A stretch of DNA of 13,765 nt from DASXRU01 sp039933315 (GCA_039933315.1 JBDTOI010000112.1:1-13765); one strand, 5' to 3'; positions 1 to 6,939 are shown, numbered from the stretch's first letter. Numbers and translations: made by a program. The notes: a model not told the origin generated them from the sequence alone.

Positions 1-48
1 GCCTTGACACGGTAGGGGTCTGGGGTTCAAATCCCCACGCGCCTACCA
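1..48 (+). tRNA. tRNA-Val(GAC), 3' part only (window starts inside it)
   Basis: The anticodon loop TTGACAC (4-10, anticodon GAC at 6-8) is followed by the 3' anticodon stem GGTAG (11-15) and a five-base variable loop GGGTC. The T-arm is TGGGG/CCCCA (21-25 with 33-37) around TTCAAAT. The acceptor 3' strand is CGCGCCT (38-44), then discriminator A45 and an encoded CCA (46-48). The anticodon-to-variable-loop layout matches bacterial tRNA-Val(GAC). The 5' half lies outside the window, so the full cloverleaf cannot be checked. This copy is presumed functional because the second copy at 6879 has no 5' half. Confidence 0.85.
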
Positions 49-64
49 TTTTTATGTCACAGCC
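4..64 (+). repeat. Left attachment-site copy (attL-like) covering tRNA 3' end
   Basis: Bases 4-59 match 6879-6934 with one difference (T13 against C6888). With one more mismatch at position 60 the match reaches position 64. The repeat covers the anticodon loop through CCA and about 16 bases downstream. A direct repeat of a tRNA 3' half is the usual junction left by tyrosine-recombinase integration at a tRNA gene. Confidence 0.8.
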
Positions 65-881
65 TCTCACCGCTCTAACACCTCGTGCAGTACCTAAGGA
101 TCCCGCCGATTTTGCCATTGGGCAGACTTTTGCCAGACTTCGAAATTGGCAACAATTTCTTAGTCTCCCGTTGTCTTTTCAAAGCTAACCAACCTTTCTT
201 ACTTCTTCGCTCGCCGGCAGGTTTCCAACGGCTGCAAGGCCGCATTGCCCGAGTGGTACTCGCACCCCGGCCATCATGAAAGAGCACATTAATCCGGCGA
301 CGAAGCGCGATACTGCAAAGTCGAACAAGGTGATGTGCTGATTCCGCCAAGAACTGTGCTGGTTGCTAGCGTGATACCGTCGCTTAAGACTGCCCATGGA
401 AATCACACGGGGAGGATTGATTCTTAGCCAATGCCTCCGCACGCGGTCGATGGCCTTAGAGCGGGCCCATGACTCCGCGTACCAGTTGTGCTTCCATTGG
501 CTCAGCGCTTCGAAAGGTTCCCCATCCAGGCGGATAACCAGTTGCATAGCTTGGGCTGTCAAGAGCCGGTCGCCGCACAGCTCGACGATCTGAAGCGAGG
601 TAATATGGTTTTGGAATTAATCTCCGGTTTATCTCCATCCATATATAAAAGGGCGAAGGAGGTGTGAGAACCGTTCGCGTTTGCGGGCCGCAGTGGCGGT
701 TAGGTTCTGCCGACGGCGAAGACTTATGAGCTATTTGCAATTCGCGACTGTTGCGGTTTGCTTTGTTACCACCAGCCGAAGCGGAGTAGCATGCACTTGT
801 TCGCGTCTAATGTTCGATTTTGGCCGGACTATTCATGAGGTCAGGAATTGAGTTTGAAGGTGCGATGAGTCGGTACTAAAA
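65..881. other. Gene-poor stretch at the left end of island 1
   Basis: No convincing gene was found. A minus-strand open frame runs from about 562 to 185, but it has only a TTG start, no clear ribosome binding site and no family I recognise. Plus-strand frames here are short and also unrecognised, including an open stretch ending near 429 and another ending at 665-667. A 41-codon plus-strand frame (726-851) precedes the response regulator with no good ribosome binding site. A strong Shine-Dalgarno-like AAGGAGGTG at 656-664 has no start codon at a usable distance. The stretch may hold decayed genes. Confidence 0.4.
110..139 (+). repeat. Tandem GGCAGACTT-type motif, left junction (possible recombinase arm site)
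   Basis: Bases 121-139 read GGCAGACTTTTGCCAGACT and differ by one base from the motif at 6746-6764. TTTTGCCA also occurs twice, 18 bases apart (110-117 and 128-135). The site sits about 70 bases inside the tRNA junction. Placement just inside a tRNA junction fits arm-type sites of tyrosine recombinases. That role is inference. Confidence 0.45.
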
Positions 882-1643
882 ATGCGAATACTTCTAGTTG
901 AAGACGAACCGCGCGTGGCGAAGTTTGTAGCCAGGGGCTTAAGCGAGCAGGCTTATGCTGTGGACGTCACAGGCGACGGCGATGATGCGCTCTATAGAGC
1001 GTCGATCAATGATTATGACGCTGTAATCCTTGACGTAATGCTGCCGGGCAGGGACGGGTTCGCAGTCTGTCGCGAGCTGCGTGCGGGCGGATTGCACATC
1101 CCGGTATTGATGCTCACAGCTCGTGACGCGGTGGAGGACCGCATCAGTGGTTTAGATACAGGCGCGGATGACTATCTCACCAAGCCATTTGAATTCGGCG
1201 AACTACTAGCACGACTGCGAGCGCTCTTGCGACGGGGCCATGACGTTCGTCCGATAACGCTATCAGTGGCTGACCTCTTAATCGATACTCGCGGCCAGCA
1301 AGTTTGGCGCGCAGGTCAACAGATCGGACTGACGACGAAAGAGTATGCCCTGCTTGAATACCTAACCCGTAATGCTGGACGTTTGATCGGGCGTGCAGAG
1401 ATCGCCGAGCACGTTTGGAATGAAAGTTTCGATCCCTTTTCGAATCTGATTGAGGTCTACATTAATCGGCTGCGCCACAAGATTGATGAGCCTTTTGAGG
1501 TTCAGCTCATTCACACGCGGCGAGGCGCGGGTTATATGCTCGCAAGTTCCGACGGTTCAGTTGCCGATATCGAGTCGGAGAAGCGCCCAACCTCGCAGCA
1601 GCCAGAGCCTGGGGACAAATCGGAACGAGGTGGTGATGACTGA
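882..1643 (+). CDS. OmpR/PhoB-family response regulator
   Basis: DNA-binding response regulator of 253 residues. The receiver domain (about 1-115) has the acidic pocket D8/E9, phosphoacceptor D51 in ILDVMLPGRDG, switch T79 in MLTAR and K101 in TKPFEF. The C-terminal winged helix (about 125-220) shows the family hallmarks TTKEYALLEYL, the recognition region IEVYINRLRHKID and the closing RRGAGYML. It is of the CusR/CopR style, but sequence alone does not name the signal. The C-terminus has an extra polar tail of about 30 residues past the usual end. The stop overlaps the start of the kinase by eight bases, so the two are translationally coupled. The ribosome binding site is weak: GAAGG at 856-860 is too far away. 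M1 is chosen because it opens the receiver domain directly. Confidence 0.93.
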   Translation: MRILLVEDEPRVAKFVARGLSEQAYAVDVTGDGDDALYRASINDYDAVILDVMLPGRDGFAVCRELRAGGLHIPVLMLTARDAVEDRISGLDTGADDYLTKPFEFGELLARLRALLRRGHDVRPITLSVADLLIDTRGQQVWRAGQQIGLTTKEYALLEYLTRNAGRLIGRAEIAEHVWNESFDPFSNLIEVYINRLRHKIDEPFEVQLIHTRRGAGYMLASSDGSVADIESEKRPTSQQPEPGDKSERGGDD

Positions 1644-3132
1644 ATCTGTGCGCGCCCGATTGACTCTTTGGTATACCGGAGTCCTTGGGCTGGTTCTGAT
1701 CACGTTTGCTTTCCTTTCATACTCGTACCTGGCGCGCACGACCCGGCAGCGAACTGACCGGTCACTCAGCGAGATTGCTAATTCGGTCGCAGCAAGCTTC
1801 GCCGCGGAGTATAAAGGTGAAGAGAAGAAGGTGACCGATGCGGCGGCAGCCGAAACGGCCCGCGAGTTCCGGTACACAGATCGTAACGTCACCATCTTTG
1901 ATGAATTTCATCGCGCGGTCGCGACTTCCCCTCCAGTCCCTGCCGCGCCGGAAGAGAGCCCATTCGCTTCCTCGTCTGAGCCCCCCGCACCCCTGCTTCA
2001 AAATGCTGCTCGCGATGGAAGCGCTTATGCCACATTACCTAATGGAGAGGCGGGCACGCGCGCCTACGCGGCACTGGTACACGTGGGCAAGCGGCCGTAT
2101 TTGATAGTGATTACGCTATCGCTTTCCGAGCAAGAGGAAGCATTAGAACAAACACGGCGCGCCCTCTACATAGTGATCCCGTTGGCGCTCTTGCTCGCAA
2201 GTTTGGGTGGATACTTCCTCGCGCGCAAAAGTCTCGCACCGGTCGTGGCGATGAGCGAAACGGCGGCCCAGATCGGAGCCACGAATTTGCACGAGCGGCT
2301 GGCGGTCGCGAACGAGCGCGACGAGTTGGGACAACTCGCACAAGTCTTTAACGGACTACTCGAGCGCCTTGATTTCTCATTCGACCAGCAACGCCGTTCG
2401 TTCGAGCAACAGCGAAGATTTATGGCCGACGCATCGCATGAGTTGCGCACGCCCGTTGCCATCGTCTGTGGAGAAGCGGGTGTAACGCTTTCGCGTGAAG
2501 ATCGCTCGGCCGATGATTATCGTGAATCGCTGACGATCGTCCAGGACGAGGGACGACGGCTCAAGGATATCGTCGAAGACCTGTTCACGCTCGCCCGCGC
2601 AGATGCCGGGCAGTATCCACTGAAGGCGGAGGATTTTTACCTCGACGAACTAGTAAGCGAATGTGCGCGGGCGGTGCGCAGTCTTACCGAAAACAGAGGC
2701 CTGGCCTTATGCTGTAAGGCAACTGAAGAGTCACCCGTGCATGGTGACGAGGGACTTATTCGACGCATGATGCTTAACCTGCTCGACAATGCCATCAAAA
2801 ACACACCAGCGGAAGGAACGGTTTCAATTACGCTCACACAACAAGGGAATGAGTATGCAATCACGGTGGCTGATACTGGCACTGGGATTTCCGTGGCAGC
2901 CCAATCGCATATCTTCGAGCGATTCTATCGGGCGGATAAGACGCGCGCCCGCCCGGAGACTGATGGCGCCAGCGGAGCCGGACTCGGTTTATCCATCTCA
3001 CGCTGGATCGCCGAAGCACACCACGGCCGGCTTGACCTGCTTCGTTCAGATGAGTCTGGCAGTATTTTTGTCGCGAAGCTTCCCGTGCCAGAGGCGCGCT
3101 CGGTGCAGGCCGAAAATAACTCCCCCAATTAA
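1636..3132 (+). CDS. Membrane sensor histidine kinase (HAMP, HisKA, HATPase)
   Basis: Sensor kinase of 498 residues, partner of the preceding regulator. TM1 is about residues 10-33 and TM2 about 177-196. They flank a sensor region of about 140 residues with a Pro-rich insert near 98-120. HAMP (about 197-250) is followed by the H-box FMADASHELRTP with H268 as phosphorylation site, the N-box NLLDNAIKNT (N381-T390), the G1 box DTGTGI (413-418), the F-box FERFYR (427-432) and the G2 box GAGLGLS (447-453). The start at 1636 is preferred over upstream in-frame starts. It has GAGG at 1627-1630, it overlaps the regulator stop as coupled pairs do, and the segment before it is the out-of-frame reading of the regulator gene. 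The signal is unknown. The layout resembles heavy-metal sensor kinases (CusS type). Confidence 0.93.
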   Translation: MTESVRARLTLWYTGVLGLVLITFAFLSYSYLARTTRQRTDRSLSEIANSVAASFAAEYKGEEKKVTDAAAAETAREFRYTDRNVTIFDEFHRAVATSPPVPAAPEESPFASSSEPPAPLLQNAARDGSAYATLPNGEAGTRAYAALVHVGKRPYLIVITLSLSEQEEALEQTRRALYIVIPLALLLASLGGYFLARKSLAPVVAMSETAAQIGATNLHERLAVANERDELGQLAQVFNGLLERLDFSFDQQRRSFEQQRRFMADASHELRTPVAIVCGEAGVTLSREDRSADDYRESLTIVQDEGRRLKDIVEDLFTLARADAGQYPLKAEDFYLDELVSECARAVRSLTENRGLALCCKATEESPVHGDEGLIRRMMLNLLDNAIKNTPAEGTVSITLTQQGNEYAITVADTGTGISVAAQSHIFERFYRADKTRARPETDGASGAGLGLSISRWIAEAHHGRLDLLRSDESGSIFVAKLPVPEARSVQAENNSPN

Positions 3133-3170
3133 TTCTACGTTTATCTGCGAAGGTCTAACGTTCAGCTCAA

Positions 3171-3191
3171 CTCGGAGGAACTGTTTCCGAG
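3171..3191 (+). other. Small hairpin in the gap after the kinase gene
   Basis: CTCGGA at 3171-3176 pairs with TCCGAG at 3186-3191 around a nine-base loop. No T-run follows, so a factor-independent terminator is not supported. It lies in the 148-base gap between the kinase and the small exported protein gene, and could be a processing or attenuation hairpin, or chance. Confidence 0.3.
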
Positions 3192-3280
3192 GATGTGTTA
3201 CCGCTTAGTATCGGTAGCTCAACTTTGGTTTATTCCAGCGCTCGCGTAATGCCCGAGACGCTCGAGAAGAGGTAATAGCA

Positions 3281-3562
3281 ATGAGAAGTAAGTTAATGAT
3301 CATTCTGGCCCTGGCATCTGTTATCAGCTTTGGCAGCCTTGCCTATGCGCAAGACAGGAATAACAGATCCCAAGCTGCACCAACTCGTCCAGTCATTGAA
3401 AGACGCGACGAGAAACGCAAGGAAATGCAGGCAGGCAGGCGCACCGAATGGCGAGAAGGAAAGCGTGAGGGGGCGAGCGAGAGCCGAAGCCGCCATCATA
3501 AGCGTCATCGCCACATGGTGAAAAAGGGTTCTATCAGCTCGTCAAAGGCAAGGAGGGGTTAG
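3281..3562 (+). CDS. Small basic exported protein, His/Arg/Lys-rich
   Basis: Hypothetical protein of 93 residues. Residues 1-23 form a clear signal peptide: a basic start, the hydrophobic run LMIILALASVISFGSLAYA, then cleavage before QDR. The mature part is low-complexity and very basic, with the cluster RHHKRHRH near 70-77. It has no recognised domain. Such a tail could bind metal, nucleic acid or anionic envelope polymers, but this is inference. AAGAGGT at 3267-3273 is a good ribosome binding site. The gene is downstream of the two-component system and may be its target. The last 13 residues look unlike the rest. In the -1 frame after the A5 run at 3521-3525 a more protein-like tail runs to a TGA at 3598-3600, so the annotated end may be the product of a frameshift. 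Confidence 0.7.
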   Translation: MRSKLMIILALASVISFGSLAYAQDRNNRSQAAPTRPVIERRDEKRKEMQAGRRTEWREGKREGASESRSRHHKRHRHMVKKGSISSSKARRG

Positions 3563-3610
3563 AGGAAATTCAAGCGAAAGTTGTCGCACACTTACGTTGA
3601 GGCCTGGGTT

Positions 3611-3656
3611 TCGCGCCGCCAAGTACCGATTTAGTACCAGTACTCTGGCGGCGCGA
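3611..3656. repeat. Long hairpin, 11 bp perfect arm plus 5 bp inner stem
   Basis: TCGCGCCGCCA (3611-3621) pairs perfectly with TGGCGGCGCGA (3646-3656). Past a one-base bulge (C3645), AGTAC (3622-3626) pairs with GTACT (3640-3644), leaving a 13-base loop. No T-tract follows, so a standard intrinsic terminator is unlikely. It could be a REP/MITE-like palindrome, a structured mRNA element between genes, or a binding site. It lies between the small exported protein gene and the DUF347 gene. Confidence 0.7.
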
Positions 3657-3827
3657 GAACAAAGAGGAGAAACCCCTCTGGTAAGGCAGAAGAGTCTCGG
3701 CTTTGGGCGCAGCGACGACTTTCTCTTCAATCGGATCGATTTATTCGCCTGACAAATCTCAACGGCATCGCAGTTGCTAACGGCGCCTACAAGACTATAA
3801 CGCGCATTACTTCAGGGAGGAGAGAAA

Positions 3828-4634
3828 ATGGTAGTGAATCGGCGATTAGATGAAAAACGGGGGTGGAATCTGATCAGTAAAGTCCCGCAAGTCACTCTAA
3901 TGTTTTGGGTCATCAAGATTTTTGCGACGACGCTTGGGGAGACAGGGGGCGACGCCGTTACCATGACGTGGAAGCTTGGCTATGCGGTCGGCAGCTTGAT
4001 ATTTCTAGGGTTCTTCGTCGTCGCGCTCGCCGGTCAGGTCGCGGCCAAGCGATACCACCCGTTCGTTTATTGGGCCGTTGTAGTCGCTACCACGACCGTG
4101 GGCACGACGATGTCAGACTACTTTGATCGCACGCTGGGACTCGGTTACATAAAATCGTCAATCATACTGTTCTGCGGCGTCCTCGTTGTCCTGTTCGTCT
4201 GGCATCGCCTCATGGGCCGCCTACAGTTCGAGAACATAACTGACAGGAAGGACGAAGTCTTCTACTGGCTGACGATCCTTGTGTCAAACACGCTCGGCAC
4301 AGCGCTGGGCGATTTCGTTGCGACCGACACAGGCCTCGGCTTTGAGCGCGGCGCGCTCATCTTTGCTGGTCTAATCGCGCTCGTAGCGGCAGCGCATTAC
4401 TTCACGAAGATCTCGGCCAGCGTACTCTTCTGGGCCGCATATGTGCTGACGCGGCCTCTTGGAGCCACGCTTGGCGACACCCTGACCAAGCCAAATGCCG
4501 ATGGTGGACTTGACCTAAGTCGCATCACCTCTTCCCTTGTTATCGCGGCGCTCATGGTTGTTTTAATCATCGTGACGCACCGAAGGGTGGTCCAAGCCGA
4601 GTCTGGCAACGTCATGCCGGCGGAGAGCGCTTGA
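3828..4634 (+). CDS. Four-repeat DUF347/COG4705-type membrane protein
   Basis: Integral membrane protein of 268 residues in the family known for tandem DUF347 repeats, each with about two membrane segments and a Gly/Thr/Asp signature. The four signatures are TTLGETGGD (34-42), TTVGTTMSD (89-97), NTLGTALGD (154-162) and RPLGATLGD (209-217). Repeats two, three and four are followed by Leu-Gly or Gly-Leu motifs (LGLGY, GLGFERG, GGLDLSR). Hydrophobic segments between them predict about eight membrane helices. An unusually strong Shine-Dalgarno (GGGAGGAGAG at 3815-3824) fixes the ATG. The molecular function of the family is not established to my knowledge. Polar and acidic residues repeated inside the membrane suggest a small-ion or solute path, which is inference. 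It probably belongs to the regulon of the upstream two-component system. Confidence 0.85.
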   Translation: MVVNRRLDEKRGWNLISKVPQVTLMFWVIKIFATTLGETGGDAVTMTWKLGYAVGSLIFLGFFVVALAGQVAAKRYHPFVYWAVVVATTTVGTTMSDYFDRTLGLGYIKSSIILFCGVLVVLFVWHRLMGRLQFENITDRKDEVFYWLTILVSNTLGTALGDFVATDTGLGFERGALIFAGLIALVAAAHYFTKISASVLFWAAYVLTRPLGATLGDTLTKPNADGGLDLSRITSSLVIAALMVVLIIVTHRRVVQAESGNVMPAESA

Positions 4635-4949
4635 GCAATATCTCATTTATCCGGAAGGCAGCAGCCAATAGTCACTCCGTCGCCTCGACGCAAGCGGCAA
4701 ATTGACGCTGCACGAGTTGTGCATTCGGCACTTTCAGGACAATTGCGGCTGCTTTCATCAGCATAGGCGTCCTCGCCGTCGGTTGCGATCACAGTCGAAT
4801 GACTCAGCCTTGGTGAGCAGGCGCTGATGGGCGTGAAGACCTCACGCAATCGGGCGGTAGAGTGTGGACAAACAATCACCCGGATCCAATTGACTGAAGA
4901 GGTAGTCAGCGGAGCCGGGTGCCTTCTTTGGACCGCACTTTTAAGCGTC
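4635..4949. other. Intergenic stretch with no supported gene
   Basis: Open frames exist on both strands (minus 4643-4879, plus 4827-5018), but neither has a ribosome binding site, a signal sequence or a recognisable motif. The plus frame runs across the decayed minus-strand gene, so it is unlikely to be real. No clear terminator follows the membrane protein gene. Confidence 0.4.
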
Positions 4950-5128
4950 TCAGGAGCCGCCTGTCAAATTAAGTATTTGGGACAAGACCGCACCCCGGAT
5001 CGAATAGTTGCCGTTTGAGTAGCTGCCGTACAGCGAGCGACTGTTGTAGCCATCTTATAGCCTCGTTGGAAGCCCTGGCGGCAGCAGTAGCTGTATTCGG
5101 TCTGGGCTACGTAGTAACCGTATGCTGT
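4950..5128 (-). pseudogene. Decayed Tyr/Gly/Ser-rich protein gene, frameshifted and 5'-truncated
   Basis: Read on the minus strand, 5122-5054 encodes YGYYVAQTEYSYCCRQGF followed by QRGYK. After a one-base shift at about 5053/5054 the next frame continues DGYNSRSLYGSYSNGNYS, then IRGAVLSQILNLTGGS and a TGA at 4952-4950. Adding one base between AAG and ATG restores a single frame with the natural-looking join RGYKDGYNSRS. Two TAA codons lie directly upstream (5134-5129), so the 5' part is lost. The join resembles Gly/Tyr-repeat proteins (RxGYxxGY) that I associate with acidobacterial genomes. The name and function are unknown. It is antisense to its neighbours and probably a relic of an earlier gene. 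Confidence 0.6.
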
Positions 5129-5406
5129 TTATTACCATAATTCGCCTGATGAAAATAATTGTTCGAATTAAGCCTGCGTTTATCTAGGGCCGCGTAGAGT
5201 GGTGCTAACTCAAAGGCAGTTTGTTTTCGAGAACATGGCTCTGGCGGGAGTCGTCAGAACACAGACCGGCATTTCGACCAATTCATGTTGAGTCGTCAAC
5301 AAACGGCAAGAAGTCAAAGGTCGCAGTTGTTTTTCAGGCTGGGTGATGGCATGACACCCAGCGTACCAAGCGCGTGCTGAGCAATGCGCATTCATAAGGA
5401 GAGGGA
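5129..5406. other. Intergenic region upstream of the PepSY gene
   Basis: No gene is seen here. It contains the hairpin at 5338-5362 and ends with the ribosome binding site AAGGAGAGGG (5397-5406). A promoter for the PepSY-lipoprotein pair is expected in this stretch, because the DUF347 gene ends about 770 bases upstream. No convincing -35/-10 pair could be picked by eye. Confidence 0.35.
5338..5362. promoter_or_regulatory. Hairpin or inverted repeat upstream of the PepSY gene
   Basis: GCTGGGTG (5338-5345) is perfectly complementary to CACCCAGC (5355-5362) across a nine-base spacer. It is 44 bases before the PepSY start, with no T-run after it. This position fits an operator or a 5'-leader hairpin. 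It is not a match to any known site I can name. Confidence 0.35.
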
Positions 5407-5862
5407 ATGAAACATAGAAATTTGTTGATCGCGATAGCGATGATTGGGCTCACCGGTGGAACAGTGGCCTTGGCAACTGGCAAAACCGGCCAAACCAAGC
5501 AACACACCAAGAGCGAGGAACGCTCTGAAAAAGGCGAGCGACGAGAACAAGGCGAAGAGGACGAGAATAATAAAGCGGAGCAAGCCCGTCTCCAACACCA
5601 GGCTAAAATCACGATGGACCGGGCGAAGGAAATCGCGCTGGGTCGCGCTGCCGGCAATGTTGAAGACGGGGAGTTAGAGCGCGAACACGGCAAGCTCGTT
5701 TACTCCTTCGACATCCGGAACGCCAGGGGAACAATCACCGAAGTTCAGGTTGACGCCCGCAACGGCAAGGTCGTCCGCGTGGCGGAAGAGAACGCGAAGC
5801 AGGAAGCCGCCGAGAAGCGCAAGGATGAGCGTGAGAAATCAGGCAGCCCGCGCAAGCCATAA
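5407..5862 (+). CDS. PepSY-domain exported protein
   Basis: Exported protein of 151 residues. Residues 1-23 are a signal peptide (MKHRNLLIAIAMIGLTGG onward, Ala-rich end). Residues 30-62 are a highly charged Glu/Lys/Arg linker. A PepSY fold follows at about 66-127: the helix start ITMDRAKEIALGRAAG, the strand KLVYSFDIRN and the closing TEVQVDARNGKVVRV. A second charged tail ends the protein. PepSY domains occur as inhibitors in peptidase propeptides and in small periplasmic proteins encoded beside OmpR-type two-component systems, which matches the neighbours here. Its exact role is unproven, with modulation of the sensor kinase or of an envelope enzyme as possibilities. A strong AAGGAGAGGG overlaps the approach to the ATG. 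The next gene follows after 78 bases on the same strand. Confidence 0.85.
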   Translation: MKHRNLLIAIAMIGLTGGTVALATGKTGQTKQHTKSEERSEKGERREQGEEDENNKAEQARLQHQAKITMDRAKEIALGRAAGNVEDGELEREHGKLVYSFDIRNARGTITEVQVDARNGKVVRVAEENAKQEAAEKRKDEREKSGSPRKP

Positions 5863-5940
5863 CGAATCGGCGAAGAGCGTTGAGATTACACGGCGAGTAG
5901 AACCCCCGGGGCTCGCTCAACCAAGGTCACGAAGGACTGC

Positions 5941-6717
5941 ATGATGAATACGATGAACACAGAGTTCAAGTCCGAAAACTCGGACTGGATGAAGACAATT
6001 TCGCTGATAGTGACGCTGCTTGCCCTAGTAATTGTCATGGTGTGGTTGAGCGGTTGCTCAACCCCTTCCGGACAAAACTTATCTACAACTGCAAATAAGG
6101 CGACGGCCAGCAATAACCCAGCTACCAGACCGCCGGCAAAGAATCGCGCGCCTCCGAAGTCACTGGCGGACGCGGGCGAGTACGGCGAAAACGTCTACGA
6201 CATGGCTAAAGCGAATGATTGGGCGAAGGCGTCCGCCAAGCTTAACTTGCTGAGAGAATCAGCCACAAAGCTGACGGCTGAAACGCCGGGTAGAAGTGTC
6301 GCGCTCGACAGCCTGACATCCGGCATAGGGGCGTTGGACAAGGCTGTTTTGGCCAAGAACCGGCCAGAGGCGATGCGTGAAGCAAACCAGATCACGTTCA
6401 ACGTGGCAGATCTAAGCGCGGCCTATGATCTCGCGGTGCCGAGCGATATTACGAAACTCGACTATTACGGGCGCGAGTTGGAAATTTGGTCAGCCGAGAA
6501 AGATACCAATAGGTTGCAGTCTACTGCCGCTGAGATGAGGCGAACATGGGACGCCGTCCGTCCGGCAGTCGAGTCGCATAAAGGTACAGCGGAAGCGAAA
6601 AAGTTCGAGGAACTTGTCGCCAAGGTCGAAAAAGCTGGGACGCCGGACGAATACGCGCGACTGGCTACGGCGGTGCTAAGCGAAGTAGATAATCTGGAGA
6701 AAGTGTTTCACGGATAG
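5941..6717 (+). CDS. Predicted alpha-helical lipoprotein
   Basis: Protein of 258 residues with a lipoprotein signal: hydrophobic run at about 20-36, then lipobox LSGC with C39 as lipidation site. A Pro/Ala/Asn-rich linker (about 40-75) precedes a wholly helical, charged body with motifs such as LDYYGRELEIWSAEKD and AARLATAV-like stretches, which suggests a helical bundle. I do not recognise the family. The start has adjacent ATG codons at 5941 and 5944 with GAAGGAC just upstream (5930-5936). An internal M17 (5989) would give a tighter signal peptide but has no ribosome binding site. The gene probably shares a transcript with the PepSY gene, and its product would sit on the periplasmic face of an envelope membrane. 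Confidence 0.75.
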   Translation: MMNTMNTEFKSENSDWMKTISLIVTLLALVIVMVWLSGCSTPSGQNLSTTANKATASNNPATRPPAKNRAPPKSLADAGEYGENVYDMAKANDWAKASAKLNLLRESATKLTAETPGRSVALDSLTSGIGALDKAVLAKNRPEAMREANQITFNVADLSAAYDLAVPSDITKLDYYGRELEIWSAEKDTNRLQSTAAEMRRTWDAVRPAVESHKGTAEAKKFEELVAKVEKAGTPDEYARLATAVLSEVDNLEKVFHG

Positions 6718-6745
6718 TGGGCAGCGAGATGGCAATGAAAAAGAT

Positions 6746-6764
6746 GGCAGACTTTTGGCAGACT
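6746..6764 (+). repeat. Tandem GGCAGACTT motif, right end of island 1
   Basis: GGCAGACTTTTGGCAGACT consists of two GGCAGACT units 11 bases apart, 115 bases before the second tRNA fragment. It matches 121-139 with one mismatch, and 18 of its bases match 13747-13764 exactly. It probably marks the inner side of the right junction of island 1, perhaps as a recombinase arm site. Confidence 0.5.
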
Positions 6765-6878
6765 GCGCCTCGAAGCTAATCAATTTATGCAGCGTGACTG
6801 TGACTTCTCCAGCCGCTCTAGTTAATGTTTACTGGCCTCGGAATGATTACGCGATAGACGAGGTGACCGGGGACGGGG

Positions 6879-6939
6879 TTGACACGGCAGGGGTCTGGGG
6901 TTCAAATCCCCACGCGCCTACCATTTTTATGTCAAAGCC
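6879..6939 (+). repeat. Second attachment-site copy: non-functional tRNA-Val 3' fragment
   Basis: This is a copy of the tRNA 3' half (anticodon loop at 6879-6885, CCA at 6921-6923) plus the downstream TTTTTATGTCA. The bases before the loop (GACGGGG) cannot pair with the anticodon-stem 3' strand GGCAG, and no AGGCGCG acceptor 5' strand is found upstream. It is therefore a fragment, not a tRNA gene. It marks the boundary between the two accretions. Confidence 0.8.

Larger units (their letters stand above)
49..6923. mobile_element. Putative tRNA-Val-integrated genomic island 1 (no integrase seen)
   Basis: This is the segment between the tRNA 3' end and its duplicated 3' half. It carries a two-component system and four genes for membrane, lipoprotein or exported products, all on the plus strand, plus a decayed minus-strand gene. 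A short tandem motif lies just inside each end (121-139 and 6746-6764). No integrase, excisionase, transposase, replication or conjugation gene was recognised, so the element would need an enzyme supplied elsewhere or has lost its own. The boundaries are inferred from the direct repeat alone. Confidence 0.6.

Noticed and set aside
131..142. TGCCAGACTTCG shared with the 3' ends of two exported-protein genes (7072 and 11062)
   Set aside because: The two later copies are explained by the coding sequence for the shared ending EVWHNL. The 12-base match to the left motif is likely chance.
185..562. Minus-strand open frame of 125 codons near the left junction
   Set aside because: It has a TTG start, no ribosome binding site and no motif I recognise. 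Overlapping open frames on both strands suggest chance openness.
726..851. Plus-strand 41-codon frame just before the response regulator
   Set aside because: The ribosome binding site is poor and there is no signal or domain. It could be a leader peptide, but nothing in the sequence supports that.
3330..3521. Second plus-strand frame overlapping the small basic protein gene
   Set aside because: It lacks the signal peptide and ribosome binding site that the annotated frame has. Arg/Lys-rich coding often opens alternative frames.
4827..5018. Plus-strand 63-codon frame
   Set aside because: It overlaps the decayed minus-strand gene and has no ribosome binding site or recognisable motif.
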